Under the pieces are notes generated by a model. That model searched no databases. It saw only the letters and a list, made by a program, of their open reading frames with translations, and was not told the DNA's origin. A stretch of DNA of 64,000 nt from Platerodrilus igneus. Taxonomy: Eukaryota > Arthropoda > Insecta > Coleoptera > Lycidae. Shown piece by piece: positions 55,290 through 64,000 of the stretch (positions are counted from its first letter, which is position 1; each line of letters opens with the position of its first letter). The DNA lies in NCBI GenBank assembly GCA_036346225.1, contig JARFIW010000453.1, forward strand, positions 1,054,001 through 1,118,000. Reading direction: 5' to 3'. Both the position numbers and the translations under genes were made by a program.

Positions 55290-56700
55290 ATGGATAAACA
55301 AATAAAGGAAACCAGAGAAGCATTAAGGAACCAAGGGGTAGAAATAGGGTCCCAAGAAAGCGTAATTTTACAGGATGTATATATGGAAATGCAAGGACAA
55401 CAATTGACGCGAAGTCAAAGTGAAGAACAGCAGCTATCGCAACAATCGGAAATGATGTCAAGTTTATTAGCGTAAACGAGGAAAATGGACAAAAGCGAAG
55501 AGGCCATCAAGACGCAGATTAAGGAAAATGGAGAAAAGTTAGGTGACGAAATAAAAAATTATAAGCGAAGGATTAAAAAAAACGAATCAAACAATCGCGG
55601 AAATGCAGGTACAATTTGAGAATAAATTTATTAGAATGATGGACGATGTGGATAAAGTTAGGGGCGAAGTTTGGAAAGTTAAATTAGATCAGGAAACGTG
55701 TGAAAAGGAAACTAATGATCGGATTACAGCTTTAGGTAAAAAGATGCGGGAAATTCAGGGAAATTGCGAGATAGGATTTAATGATGTAAATAGAGAATTA
55801 GGTAATTTAAAATCAGAATTCGAAAATGCTGGTAGGAATCTGGGGCAATACACTAAGATAAATAGACCGGAAATATCAGTTGAGCAATATTCCAAATTGT
55901 ACGGAGACAACAAGGTGAATCCCAAAATATTTTTGAATAATATAAGAAAATTAATACAGCGATCAACGGATGAAAGGTACAATCTAAATTTCCTTAGATC
56001 AATGTTGAAAGGAAGCGCGGAAATATGGTTTGACTTGATAGAAAATGAGATAGGAACATTTCAGGAATTTGAAAGTAAATTTTTTAGAAAATTTTGGGGG
56101 ACAATCAACAATACAAGGCGCGAGACGACTTAATTACACGAAAATATAATCAGAACTTAGGGATGACACGAGAGTTATACGCCATACAAAAATTCAGTAT
56201 AGCGAAGCAATTAGATCCTCCGATGGAAGAAACACAAACCATAAAGTACTTAGCGGGACATTTTGGAGAAGAAATTAGACATTATGTGATGATTTAAAAT
56301 ATTGTAAATAGGGAGATCTTCCTGGAATATTTACAACGTTGTGATGAGTTAGGACAGAGTCGTGAGGCGGAAGGTAGGATGGTACAAAGACAGCGAGAAA
56401 ACATCGTTAGAATGCAAAAAAGCACAGAAAATAATAGATCGAATAATAGGGGAAATTATAGGGGAAATTTTTATAGAAATAATAACAATAACTGCAACGA
56501 TAATAATTTTAAAAGAAATTGGAACACAAGAGACACGCCAAGAAGAGAAACAGAGCAAACGAACCACGACAGAACATAAATCAGTATACACTACAAGCAC
56601 GACATCGGAACAATCAGCACAACCTATAAGAACGAACCGTACCTATGCTGAAGTTACGAGTCGGGCAAGACCATCTACGTCGAATCAGGATTTTTGAATG
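55290..56700 (+). pseudogene. gag: Gag of LTR-X copy 3, frameshifted
   Basis: The ATG at 55290 (MDKQIKETREALRNQGVEIG) starts a Gln/Glu-rich, coiled-coil region that stops at 55473. A second frame (55603-56133) has a long coiled coil and then a capsid-like domain (KINRPEISVEQYSKLYGDNK, LRSMLKGSAEIWFDLIENEI, FQEFESKFFRKFWG). Further frames (56094-56297 and about 56300-56600) carry LDPPMEETQTIKYLAGHFGE and an Arg/Asn-rich tail (NNRSNNRGNYRGNFYRN) without zinc knuckles. At least three frameshifts. The gene would encode the particle structural protein. Confidence 0.75.
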
Positions 56701-56734
56701 AGGACAAACCAGGTAAGCCCTTAAGAATTAATGG

Positions 56735-57405
56735 ATATGATGTAACGTGCCAAAATTTCGGCACTAGACATTTTTAATTAAGTTGTAATATGTGAGGATT
56801 TCGCGCCATAAATTTAAAAGACTTGTTGCGCGTATTTCCGTCACTTCAGAAGTGCGTTGCGCGAGATTCGCGCCGACGTATGTGGACGAAAGGGAGTGGG
56901 GAATTTCCGAAAGACGCGTGGGGACTTGCCTCCGAAACGCGAACAAGAGCAGTTGTGGGGTATCTTAGCGTGTCTTTTTTCTGATATGTAGGTTTCCTGT
57001 GTTCCCAAATTATCGTACCTTTTACCTGTCTCCCCTACCTTATTTGTCTACATATAGGAAGAAGACTAATTAAATTTGGATGCAACCTGGCTTAAGAGTT
57101 CCCACACCCGAGAAAGAGCCGCGAGCAGCCCATACCCGAGAAATACAAGCGAACCCACGGGCGATCACATGGAGTAATCCTGAAGGAAGCCGCCGCCATC
57201 ATGAAGTAATTCTGAAGGAAGCTTTACATGTTCACGTGAGTGCCACTTTGAGAGTTTTCTTTAAAATTTATTTCCTTTAAATTTTGTGTAATTACGTGTC
57301 ATAATTTGCATATTGTGTGACGTCATCGAAATTTGCGCTTCAATTTTCACATTATGTAATATCGTTACCAACTGTCATTGTGGCGCATGTACCGCGTTTA
57401 CGGGA
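56735..57405 (+). mobile_element. LTR-like insertion related to the 756-bp LTRs
   Basis: From TGTAACGTGCCAAAAT it follows the inverse of the 38962-39717 LTR: GATTTCGCGCCATAAATTTAA, GCGCGTATTTCCGTCAC, CTACATATAGGAAGAAGAC, GTGACGTCAT and ATCGTTACCAAC, with a different middle. It separates gag from protease, so it is a secondary insertion, probably a solo LTR. The ends and target duplication are not certain. Confidence 0.6.
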
Positions 57406-57419
57406 GTATAATAATGAAC

Positions 57420-57875
57420 ACCAGCGCGAATATATAAAATGTGAAATGGAAAAGGATTTGAATAGAAGCTTATTACCGATAATTAAATTGAAAATTGGAA
57501 ATAGTAGAGGTGGAACACTCATTGATACGGGAGCAGAAGCGTCGTTAGTGTCTGAGGATTTTGTTAAACGGGAAAAGTTAATGGGAGAATGATGCCTATT
57601 AGAAAATTTAATTCAATAGCACCGAATAGCAAGAGATTTGCAAGTGTGACTAAGATAATAATTCTGAAATGTGAAGTGGGTAAGATGAAGTTTGAGAATG
57701 AATTTATAATAGTGCCGGGGTTAAGAGTAGATGTAATATTTGGTATGGACATAATTGATAAGTTGGGATTAAAAATAAATGCCGAAGAAAAGGTAATAGA
57801 TGTAAAAGGGGAATGTATAAAATGGGATAATGAGGAAAGTATTGAAGTCGAAGGAGACTGCTTAAATATTAATTG
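57420..57875 (+). pseudogene. pol: Protease of LTR-X copy 3
   Basis: KDLNRSLLPIIKLKIGNSRG leads into GTLIDTGAEASLVSEDFVKR, the aspartic protease active site. One frameshift at about 57590 separates it from FIIVPGLRVDVIFGMDIIDK, the C-terminal motif. The two frames end at 57592 and 57876. A retroviral-type protease by pattern; inactive as written. Confidence 0.75.
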
Positions 57876-57889
57876 ATTTGAGGGTGAAG

Positions 57890-58362
57890 TTGATGTAAAG
57901 GGGGATATTGGTGATGAAATAAAATGTCCAGAAGAAATAAAAGATAGGGTGAAGGCATTATTAATGAGGAATTCAGAATTAAAAGGATCAGAATCCAGAA
58001 TAGCAATGGGGTATGTGCATAAATTAGAAGTTGTAGACACGGTGCCGTTTAAAGCAATTCCACCAAAACGCGAATCAAGAAAATATATCGGTTAGTATAC
58101 GAAAGGGCAAATTTATAAGTGTGAAGTGGTTCCTTTTGGTTTGTTAGAAAATAAGGATGTGATATGGGAACCGTATGAAGAATTTGGGAGTGTTATGTTA
58201 AAATTTAGAAAAGACTTGGAGCGAATTTTGTTGAAATTAAATTTAGGGAGAAAAGTAAACAAGAAGAAGTGTGAATTCTTTCAGGGGGCAACAAAAATTT
58301 TGGGATACGAAGTAGGATACATTAGGGAGAAAAATAATGCAAACAATAACTTTAGAAAATAA
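57890..58362 (+). pseudogene. pol: Reverse transcriptase remnant with large internal deletions
   Basis: HKLEVVDTVPFKAIPPKRES (N-terminal RT edge, about 58018-58075), then directly YKCEVVPFGLLEN (the block normally just before the catalytic box, about 58110-58150), then LRK-like helix and NRKVNKKKCEFFQGATKILG (thumb, about 58250-58310). The catalytic YxDD block and the fingers are missing. No RNase H or integrase follows. Confidence 0.7.
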
Positions 58363-58739
58363 ATTTGAAAAAATAGTGTGTAGTGGAAATAAGAAGGATA
58401 AGATTATTGCAGAGAGAAAACTTTTGATAATGGAGAAAAGTGTACATACTGTAAGATAAACTAGTGGAAATAGGGATATCGACATAAATTAGGATAGGTA
58501 TAGACAAATAGGAGAATTAAATAAAGATATAATCACAAAATAGGATAGGTAATAAGAAATTAGGATACGTTTAGGAAAAGTAGGAGTAGTATAGGTTGAT
58601 GGAAAGGGGAGGAAATATGTAAATAGAAAATAGTTTAGTAGAAATATTCCAAGAAAACAATATTTAGTAAGGGTTGATGTAAATAAGAAAAAGTATGGAT
58701 AAATAAGTAAAAAGTAAAAGATAAACAAGTAGGAGAAAT

Positions 58740-59000
58740 GGGAAAAGTATATGTAAATAGGAAAAGTATAGACAAATAGAGATTGTAATATTAGTAGATT
58801 ATAATAGGTAGTGTCAATTTAGGAAAAATATGAAAAGTGTACATAAATAGGGAGTAAAACATTAGTAAAGTACAAATGTAGTGTGAATTGAGGAGAAATA
58901 GGAAAAGTATAGACAAATAAAAAGTGAAATATTAGTGGATTACAATAGGTAGTGTAAATTTATGAAAAATGGGAAAAGTATAAATAGATAGGAATTAGGG
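58740..59000 (+). repeat. Minisatellite of about 80 bp in the 3' UTR
   Basis: GGAAAAGTATAGACAAATA, then a TAGTAGATTACAATAGGTAGTGT-like stretch recurs three times (about 58759, 58830 and 58908). The whole 58380-59150 stretch is rich in TAGGAAAAGTA-type words. Confidence 0.7.
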
Positions 59001-59150
59001 AGATAAAATGTTTAGTATAGAGCCTTGTGTAAATAATAATCATAAGTTAAGATAGATGTAAATAGAGTTTGGGATAGAACTTAGAGATAGGATTAATTAG
59101 ATGTTGCGAATAAAATAAAAATAGAAGAATTTTATAAATGGGGATTTAAT

Positions 59151-59168
59151 TTCACGTTGGGCGCCAAA
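59151..59168 (-). other. Inverted PBS-like sequence upstream of the 3' LTR
   Basis: The plus strand reads TTCACGTTGGGCGCCAAA, the inverse complement of TTTGGCGCCCAACGTGAA. It lies about 45 bp before the 3' LTR. The plus strand therefore equals the 3' end of the primer tRNA including CCA. Confidence 0.7.
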
Positions 59169-59211
59169 AATGGCATTGATCAAAATTTTCTATTTTAATT
59201 TGGGAGAATAA

Positions 59212-60857
59212 TGCTATGATAATAGTGTAGTTTAGGAGTAGGTTAAGTCATGGGGGTTGTAGAATAAATGTAGACAACTTCCATTTTAAGAAAAGCACAT
59301 AATTCCAGAAATCATAAGAGTAAAATGGTCACTCTACATATTTTTAATTGACAGGACACTGTATATAAAATACACGGGACTAAATGCATGAGAACACAAC
59401 AGAACGCAACAAATTGCATCAAAATTAAATCAATGGGAAGCATAGATAAATTGGCATTGCAAACATTTAACAATTGCATCGAAAATATCGTACACGCATT
59501 CTAAATAATTCATTATTAGAAAATCGCTACGTGACTGGGAGAAAAACATTTGTTCAGAAAACCAATATTCTGTAGAAATAAACAAGCACCAGGCGATTCA
59601 ATTTAGGCGATAAAATTTAACAAACATCCGAATACGTGAGTTAATAAAAGTCAAAAGTTGGAAATTCTCGAATAATGCCACCATATGTGGGATGCATACG
59701 TGACAGACAAGGCATGCATTGAAAGATTTAAACTAAATAATTGGTAAAAATTCCGAGGTATACGAGATAAGGTAGAAGTATCGCCCTAGAACGTCAACAA
59801 GCCAATGAAATCAGTTGGAGGTAGGGCTTATATATACGATAGTGACGAAGCGACAGGTTAGTCTATATTCAAACTGAGCAACAACTACGTTCAAAGGTGT
59901 TAAGAGCTTACGTAACCAGTGAAGAATAAACCAAAATAAATCGGAATTAAAGTGCGAGATTTGTGCAACGAATATAAGCCGATCTATAAATAGACGTAAG
60001 TAAAACGACTTAATTAAATTCATTTCTAATACTAATAAAACAGGGCTTTTAATTCCAACATGGATTTTAATTCCGACATGTAATTTGGATTTTGACTTTA
60101 ATTTGGGCAGTAATTTAAGACATATTTGATTGAGATGGCTTTAATTTGGGATATTTAAGACGACTTTAATTTGGGACTTCTAACTTTGAACATACTCTAA
60201 TTTTGGAGATAATTTGAAAAATAAAAGTATTCTAATTTGGACATATTCCGACTTGGTACGATTTTAATTTGAATCGATTTATGGGAAGCGATTCTTATAT
60301 GGGGCCGGCATATCAATAAGCAAACCGAGCACAGAAAGGGGATGCAGATCATAGACTAGGATGGAACTGCAGAGCCCATTCCAGGTTAGCAAGTATAATA
60401 CACTTTATTATTGAAAACTGTTTTGATTTACTATTTGCCACATTGTATATTTGTAAAGAGTCATCAAAAAAGTCACTTAAAAATTTATGAAAATAGAATA
60501 GGTATCTTGGAACGTTCAAAGGTCCCTGAATAAATTAAAAGATATTTTGCTTGTTTTCAGAAAAACATAAGTCTGGTATATGTAGATATTCGGTACAAAA
60601 AAGGGAAATTTTGAGTGTTGTAAATATTATCAATTATTATATTGCGTATTATAGAATTGCTTTATTTGATTCAATAAGATCCATTCAGTAAGCTAGTCGG
60701 GGTAAAAATCCTAATCAAACATTTCATAACGTGGGGCTAAATATTAATAAAATAGGGCAACATCAAGCATTTAATTACGTCCATCATAGGGGCTCGATTG
60801 TTCAGGTAATATCACAGTAATTTAATGGTATGCCCAATCGTGGGGCCGATATCACAG

Positions 60858-60859
<2 letters not shown>
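59212..60859 (+). repeat. 3' LTR of LTR-X copy 3 (most complete LTR-X)
   Basis: It starts TGCTATGAT after GGGAGAATAA (a weak polypurine tract) and ends GATATCACAGGA before a TA tract. The length is 1648 bp. TATATATA at 59829-59836 may be the promoter. The last part carries PBS-like repeated units. Confidence 0.8.

Positions 60860-60860
<1 letters not shown>

Positions 60861-60898
<38 letters not shown>
60861..60898. repeat. (TA)n tract abutting LTR-X copy 3
   Basis: TA repeats begin directly at the 3' end of the LTR. Confidence 0.95.
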
Positions 60899-60903
<5 letters not shown>

Positions 60904-61516
60904 TTATTTTGGTATTTGTTAGTACGATATAAAACCATAGATTATAGTTTGAAAAGTTATTCTATCACTCCATCAGTGACGCCCCTAATGCTTTTACAAA
61001 ATAAATAGTATGGTACCGACATTGTTATGATTAGCCCGCCAATTCTACATGAAAACGGCCTCTTACATTTTGTTCTGCATTTCTAAAACCCACAATTAGG
61101 AGGTTGAAATAACCATTAGTTAAGCAGGCTCTAGATATACATTGGATAATTGTTTTAGTTCAAATAATCACACAGCTTTATTGTTTCTGATAAAAATATC
61201 CCATAACTTGAACTTATTTGTAGATTTTTTCTTCTCTTGCATCTATCCTAAATCCTAATTTATAATTCACACTTATATGCTTGTACACTTTTGTTTGCAC
61301 TAGTTATTAGTATTTTTGAACAGCATATTTATGTAACCATAAATTAAATAATGCCAGAGTCCAATTACTACGTCATTTTGAAGGGTAACAAATTACTTTT
61401 AGTATTTAATTTTTATATCTAATTTCATTATAAATTTCTTTAAATAAAACATCCTTTTCTAAACACTTACATGACTTCCTGTTGGAAATTGTGCGATTGG
61501 CTGTCAACGGTCGCAT
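60899..61516. other. Intergenic DNA, no gene seen
   Basis: AT-rich, with no ORF or repeat pairing that I could find. Confidence 0.45.
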
Positions 61517-61530
61517 GATCGTCAAATGCC

Positions 61531-61761
61531 TTACATGTGATTTTCCAATGGTCCACCAAGAAGCGAGTTCTTTTTTTACTTGAAAAATGTTGAATTTTGT
61601 CAAGCCCTTGCTGTTCCAAGCAAGATAGAGGGATCTTTAACGTGCGTAACAACACTCACACACGAGACCTACATTTTACCTCTCATCTGAACGAGAGCAT
61701 ATTTTTGTGAAAAATGCTCGCCCAACATTTTCCAAGCAGACCGTGTCGGGATACGAACCCG
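61531..61761 (-). mobile_element. tRNA-derived SINE, 5'-truncated copy
   Basis: The minus-strand reading starts within box B (CCGGGTTCGTATCCCGACAC) and runs to the tail GGAAAATCACATGTAA. A perfect 14-bp target duplication GATCGTCAAATGCC lies at 61517-61530 and 61762-61775. The 5' truncation with a clean duplication is typical of target-primed reverse transcription that stopped early. Confidence 0.88.
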
Positions 61762-61775
61762 GATCGTCAAATGCC

Positions 61776-62469
61776 AATGAATATTGACTTATTTAGCACA
61801 AGTTAGGATGGGATAGCTCTCCTGTCAGAGTAGGCATTTTTTTACAAGTACCTCGAGTGTGAGCTGTGTAGAAAAAGGCACCTTCCCTAATTCCTTATCC
61901 TTTCACCTATCCGGTTCCTAGGTCTTTTGTGCAAAATGTGAAGCAGATTTGGATAGCCGCAAATGTCCCCTGAAGATCGTCGTAAAAAAGCTGAATTAAA
62001 AATTGAAGTAGTTAATTAATCATTTTATTTAATGAGATTTTAAATATTGTGCAACACCGCGAAATTTTTACCTGTTTATATAACTGTTAAATGGATGTTT
62101 AAAATATCTAAATGTATTAAAATGTCAGAATTACCAACCCTTACAGTCCGCTTTAAATATGTAACAAAGTTCTGGTTGCAATCGATGCCGAATTATTGAA
62201 TAAAAAACATTTTGCTTTAATTGTGGGCGGATTAAAATATTTACATGCAATTAAAATTAAAAGTTTTGATAACCTGTGCATGTTTTAGGATGATACACAA
62301 ATTATTAGAAACATTCAGTAAGTACAGATGTGTGGTGTGGGTATTAATATTATTTATCTACAGAGTTGTTTTTTTCATTTCTAAAGAAATGCGAGTTTAT
62401 CTTAATAAACAACAGTATATTGTAATTTCCATTCGGTGATTAATTGGAATCTTGTTTATTTTGATTAAA
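61776..62469. other. Intergenic DNA, no gene seen
   Basis: AT-rich. The only ORF (62245-62439) has no recognisable motif. Confidence 0.4.
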
Positions 62470-62793
62470 ATGTCTGAAAAGGAATTAAAAACCTTGTTAG
62501 CTAATAGAAATAAATTATACATCCGTGTGCAAATTCTTTTTGAATTGTCAAACAATGTTTTAAATAATCCAAGTAAAATTGATAATTTCGAAACTAAATA
62601 TTCCAAACTAGAAGATACTTGCCCTAAATTTGAAAAAATTCAAAACGTAATTATGGACGTTGTTGCACTTTTCTTAAAAAGGCTTCACTTTTTATTATAT
62701 TATTTAGGTTCAAGGGATTTTTTAAACATCACACGGGGGATTCTCCAGTATTATATGTTTAAAATGAGCGATACACATAAGTGTAGACATTGA
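62470..62793 (+). CDS. Small ORF, possible retroelement gag N-terminus
   Basis: 107 residues from the ATG at 62470 (MSEKELKTLLANRNKLYIRV). The first 60 are helical and Lys/Leu/Asn-rich with a spacing (LLANRNKLYIRVQILFEL … KYSKLEDTCPKFEKIQ) reminiscent of the N-terminal helical region in BEL/Pao-type gag proteins. From about residue 65 the sequence becomes hydrophobic (FLKRLHFLLYYLG) and the resemblance stops. No neighbouring pol, LTR or promoter was recognised. It may be a captured fragment, a first exon, or chance. Confidence 0.3.
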   Translation: MSEKELKTLLANRNKLYIRVQILFELSNNVLNNPSKIDNFETKYSKLEDTCPKFEKIQNVIMDVVALFLKRLHFLLYYLGSRDFLNITRGILQYYMFKMSDTHKCRH

Positions 62794-64000
62794 TTTATGA
62801 TTTGTGGTTTGAAAAGTTGCAAGGATTGAATTTCCCATGCTTAACGTGTAGCTGTGACCACCAATTTGCGTCAGAACAGTAACCTATCTTGGAAGGGTGA
62901 CGATGATTCGAGGGAGTCGATACGTCGAAATAAACAGACTTTACTACCGACCTTTCTCGAGTGTAGACGTATTTTCCTAGAGTTCGACCAGTCGACGAAG
63001 TGGTCCATTTCCTTTTCGTTCTCTTTTGACAAGAACAACGATACTTAATAAAAAAACCAAATAGCGTAATGTTATTGTACGTCATTGTCACGGCCGACTA
63101 GATATAAAGTAAAGAAAAATTTTAAAACGTCATTTTTTGCGTAGTAACTGTCAATTTTACGTACTTGTGGGCTGCTGTTACGGAATTTTTGCGTTCTATC
63201 TAAAAAGTAAAAAATTCAATATGTCCACGATAAAAAAACAAAAGGTATAATGCATTCCAAAACAATAAATGACGCTCGCGACTTGTCTTGCACATTAACT
63301 TGCACATACTTTGACAGCTGTCAAGATAATAGTTTAGAGAGTACAGTGGAAATTCAAAATGCACCTATTCAGTTGATCCCAATTATCTTTAAAACGGATA
63401 AAGATAACAAGTCTTAAATCGAAAATAAATTCATCACTAAATTCTCTAAAACTTTCCCCATTTAACCTTTGTTGTATCAATTATAATAAGCGAGATCACC
63501 GTGTTGTAACAATATTTTTTTTACAAGTATTGGTACCTAGATTTGTCTGTTTGAGTATATTTAAAGCTATTAAATAATACACGAACAACTATACGTATAT
63601 TATTCTGTTTTAATAAATTATTTCTAATTTTCAATAATATGCATTATTTGTGTGTTGCTACCATGATACATGATTAACATGGTTCGGACAGGCTCTCGCG
63701 TTCTCCTCATCAGTAACCTGCATTCGTATTAATCGTTCAGATGTCATTTGCAAGATGTGAACACTTTTGTTCTAGTTACGCTAGGGTGAAGGTCGTTGTT
63801 GAGTATCTTGATAATCATGGCCTCATGTATGTGGGTCTGGTCTCGCCGCAAAAATAAATCAGTTGTCGTTTAACACGTCGTGGACATATTTTATATCATG
63901 CAACTTAGTACGACTTTCATGTAACGTATGAGAAACAGATTGGAAGTTAAATGTGTGTAATTTTAAGTTGAGAATAATTTAGTTTAGGAATGCTGATGTG
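62794..64000. other. Intergenic DNA to window end, no gene seen
   Basis: No supported gene. A 14-bp palindrome TTGACAGCTGTCAA lies at 63311-63324, a sequence common in insect noncoding DNA. The ORFs at 62795-63091 and 62854-63048 overlap on opposite strands and show no motif. Confidence 0.45.

Larger units (their letters stand above)
54290..60859 (+). mobile_element. LTR-X copy 3: degenerate gypsy-like element
   Basis: A partial 5' LTR (54290-55023) matches 60118-60859, the second half of the 3' LTR (59212-60859), almost base for base. PBS at 55030. The interior holds gag (55290-56700), protease (57420-57875) and a deleted RT (57890-58362), then repeat-rich 3' UTR; RNase H and integrase are absent. 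The first ~900 bp of the 5' LTR is missing, probably lost by recombination with the LTR-X copy 2 that abuts it. An LTR-like insertion lies at 56735-57405. Confidence 0.8.

Noticed and set aside
57564..58040. Minus-strand Ser/Thr/Ile-rich ORF at 57564-58040
   Set aside because: Antisense of the protease/RT remnant; composition is the complement of a Lys/Glu-rich frame.

Overview
This 64 kb window looks like transposon-dense intergenic DNA from an arthropod, most likely a non-dipteran insect. It is AT-rich, full of (TA)n tracts, carries a short run of the insect telomere motif (CCTAA)n, and contains Tc1/mariner, Ty3/gypsy and tRNA-derived SINE families typical of insects. I recognise no host protein-coding gene. 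Nearly every long ORF belongs to a mobile element, and most are broken by stops or frameshifts.

Layout. 1-5.7 kb: noncoding DNA with one clean SINE (2006-2301, 13-bp target duplication). 5.9-10.8 kb: a long LTR ('LTR-X', TGCTATGAT...AGC) interrupted by a solo LTR ('LTR-Y', 6360-8050, duplication ATAC) and by a mariner element (8838-10149, TA). 11-13.3 kb: an old SINE copy and diverged tandem repeats. 13339-24134: a 10.8 kb element with very long terminal inverted repeats (TIRs), AG...CT ends and an exact 6-bp duplication TTCCGC. These are the end features of Polinton/Maverick elements, but I see none of the usual Polinton genes. Its arms carry a C2H2 zinc-finger gene and a small acidic ORF. 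Its core carries one long broken gene behind a stem-loop cluster and a TATA box. 25058-25560: a foldback palindrome with a hammerhead-like core. 25817-29276: a minus-strand gypsy remnant with LTRs and duplication CTAA. 31.6-32.0 kb: inverted SINE copies. 33844-34789: a dead mariner. 35.1-37.45 kb: a plus-strand gypsy pol remnant. 38962-41124: a short LTR element with two 756-bp LTRs, duplication ACCTT and no coding content. 42993-54247: a second LTR-X, split by a young 9.0 kb errantivirus-like gypsy element on the minus strand (43952-52971, duplication CGCG) with gag, pro, RT, RNase H, integrase and env-like segments. 54290-60859: a third LTR-X element with gag, protease and a deleted RT, itself hit by an LTR-like insertion. 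61.5-64 kb: a 5'-truncated SINE and one small unassigned ORF.

The best candidate for something undescribed is the 13.3-24.1 kb element. Its ends indicate integration by a Polinton-type integrase, while the core gene has no Polinton counterpart that I recognise. The core layout (stem-loops, promoter, one long ORF) resembles a replicon. The arms contain a diverged fragment of the core gene's own 3' end, so the inverted repeats appear to have grown by capturing core sequence. A second unusual feature is LTR-X, whose 3' end carries tandem copies of the LTR-end plus primer-binding-site motif.

Coordinates of element ends and target duplications were read directly from the sequence. Family names rest on motif recognition, without any database search.
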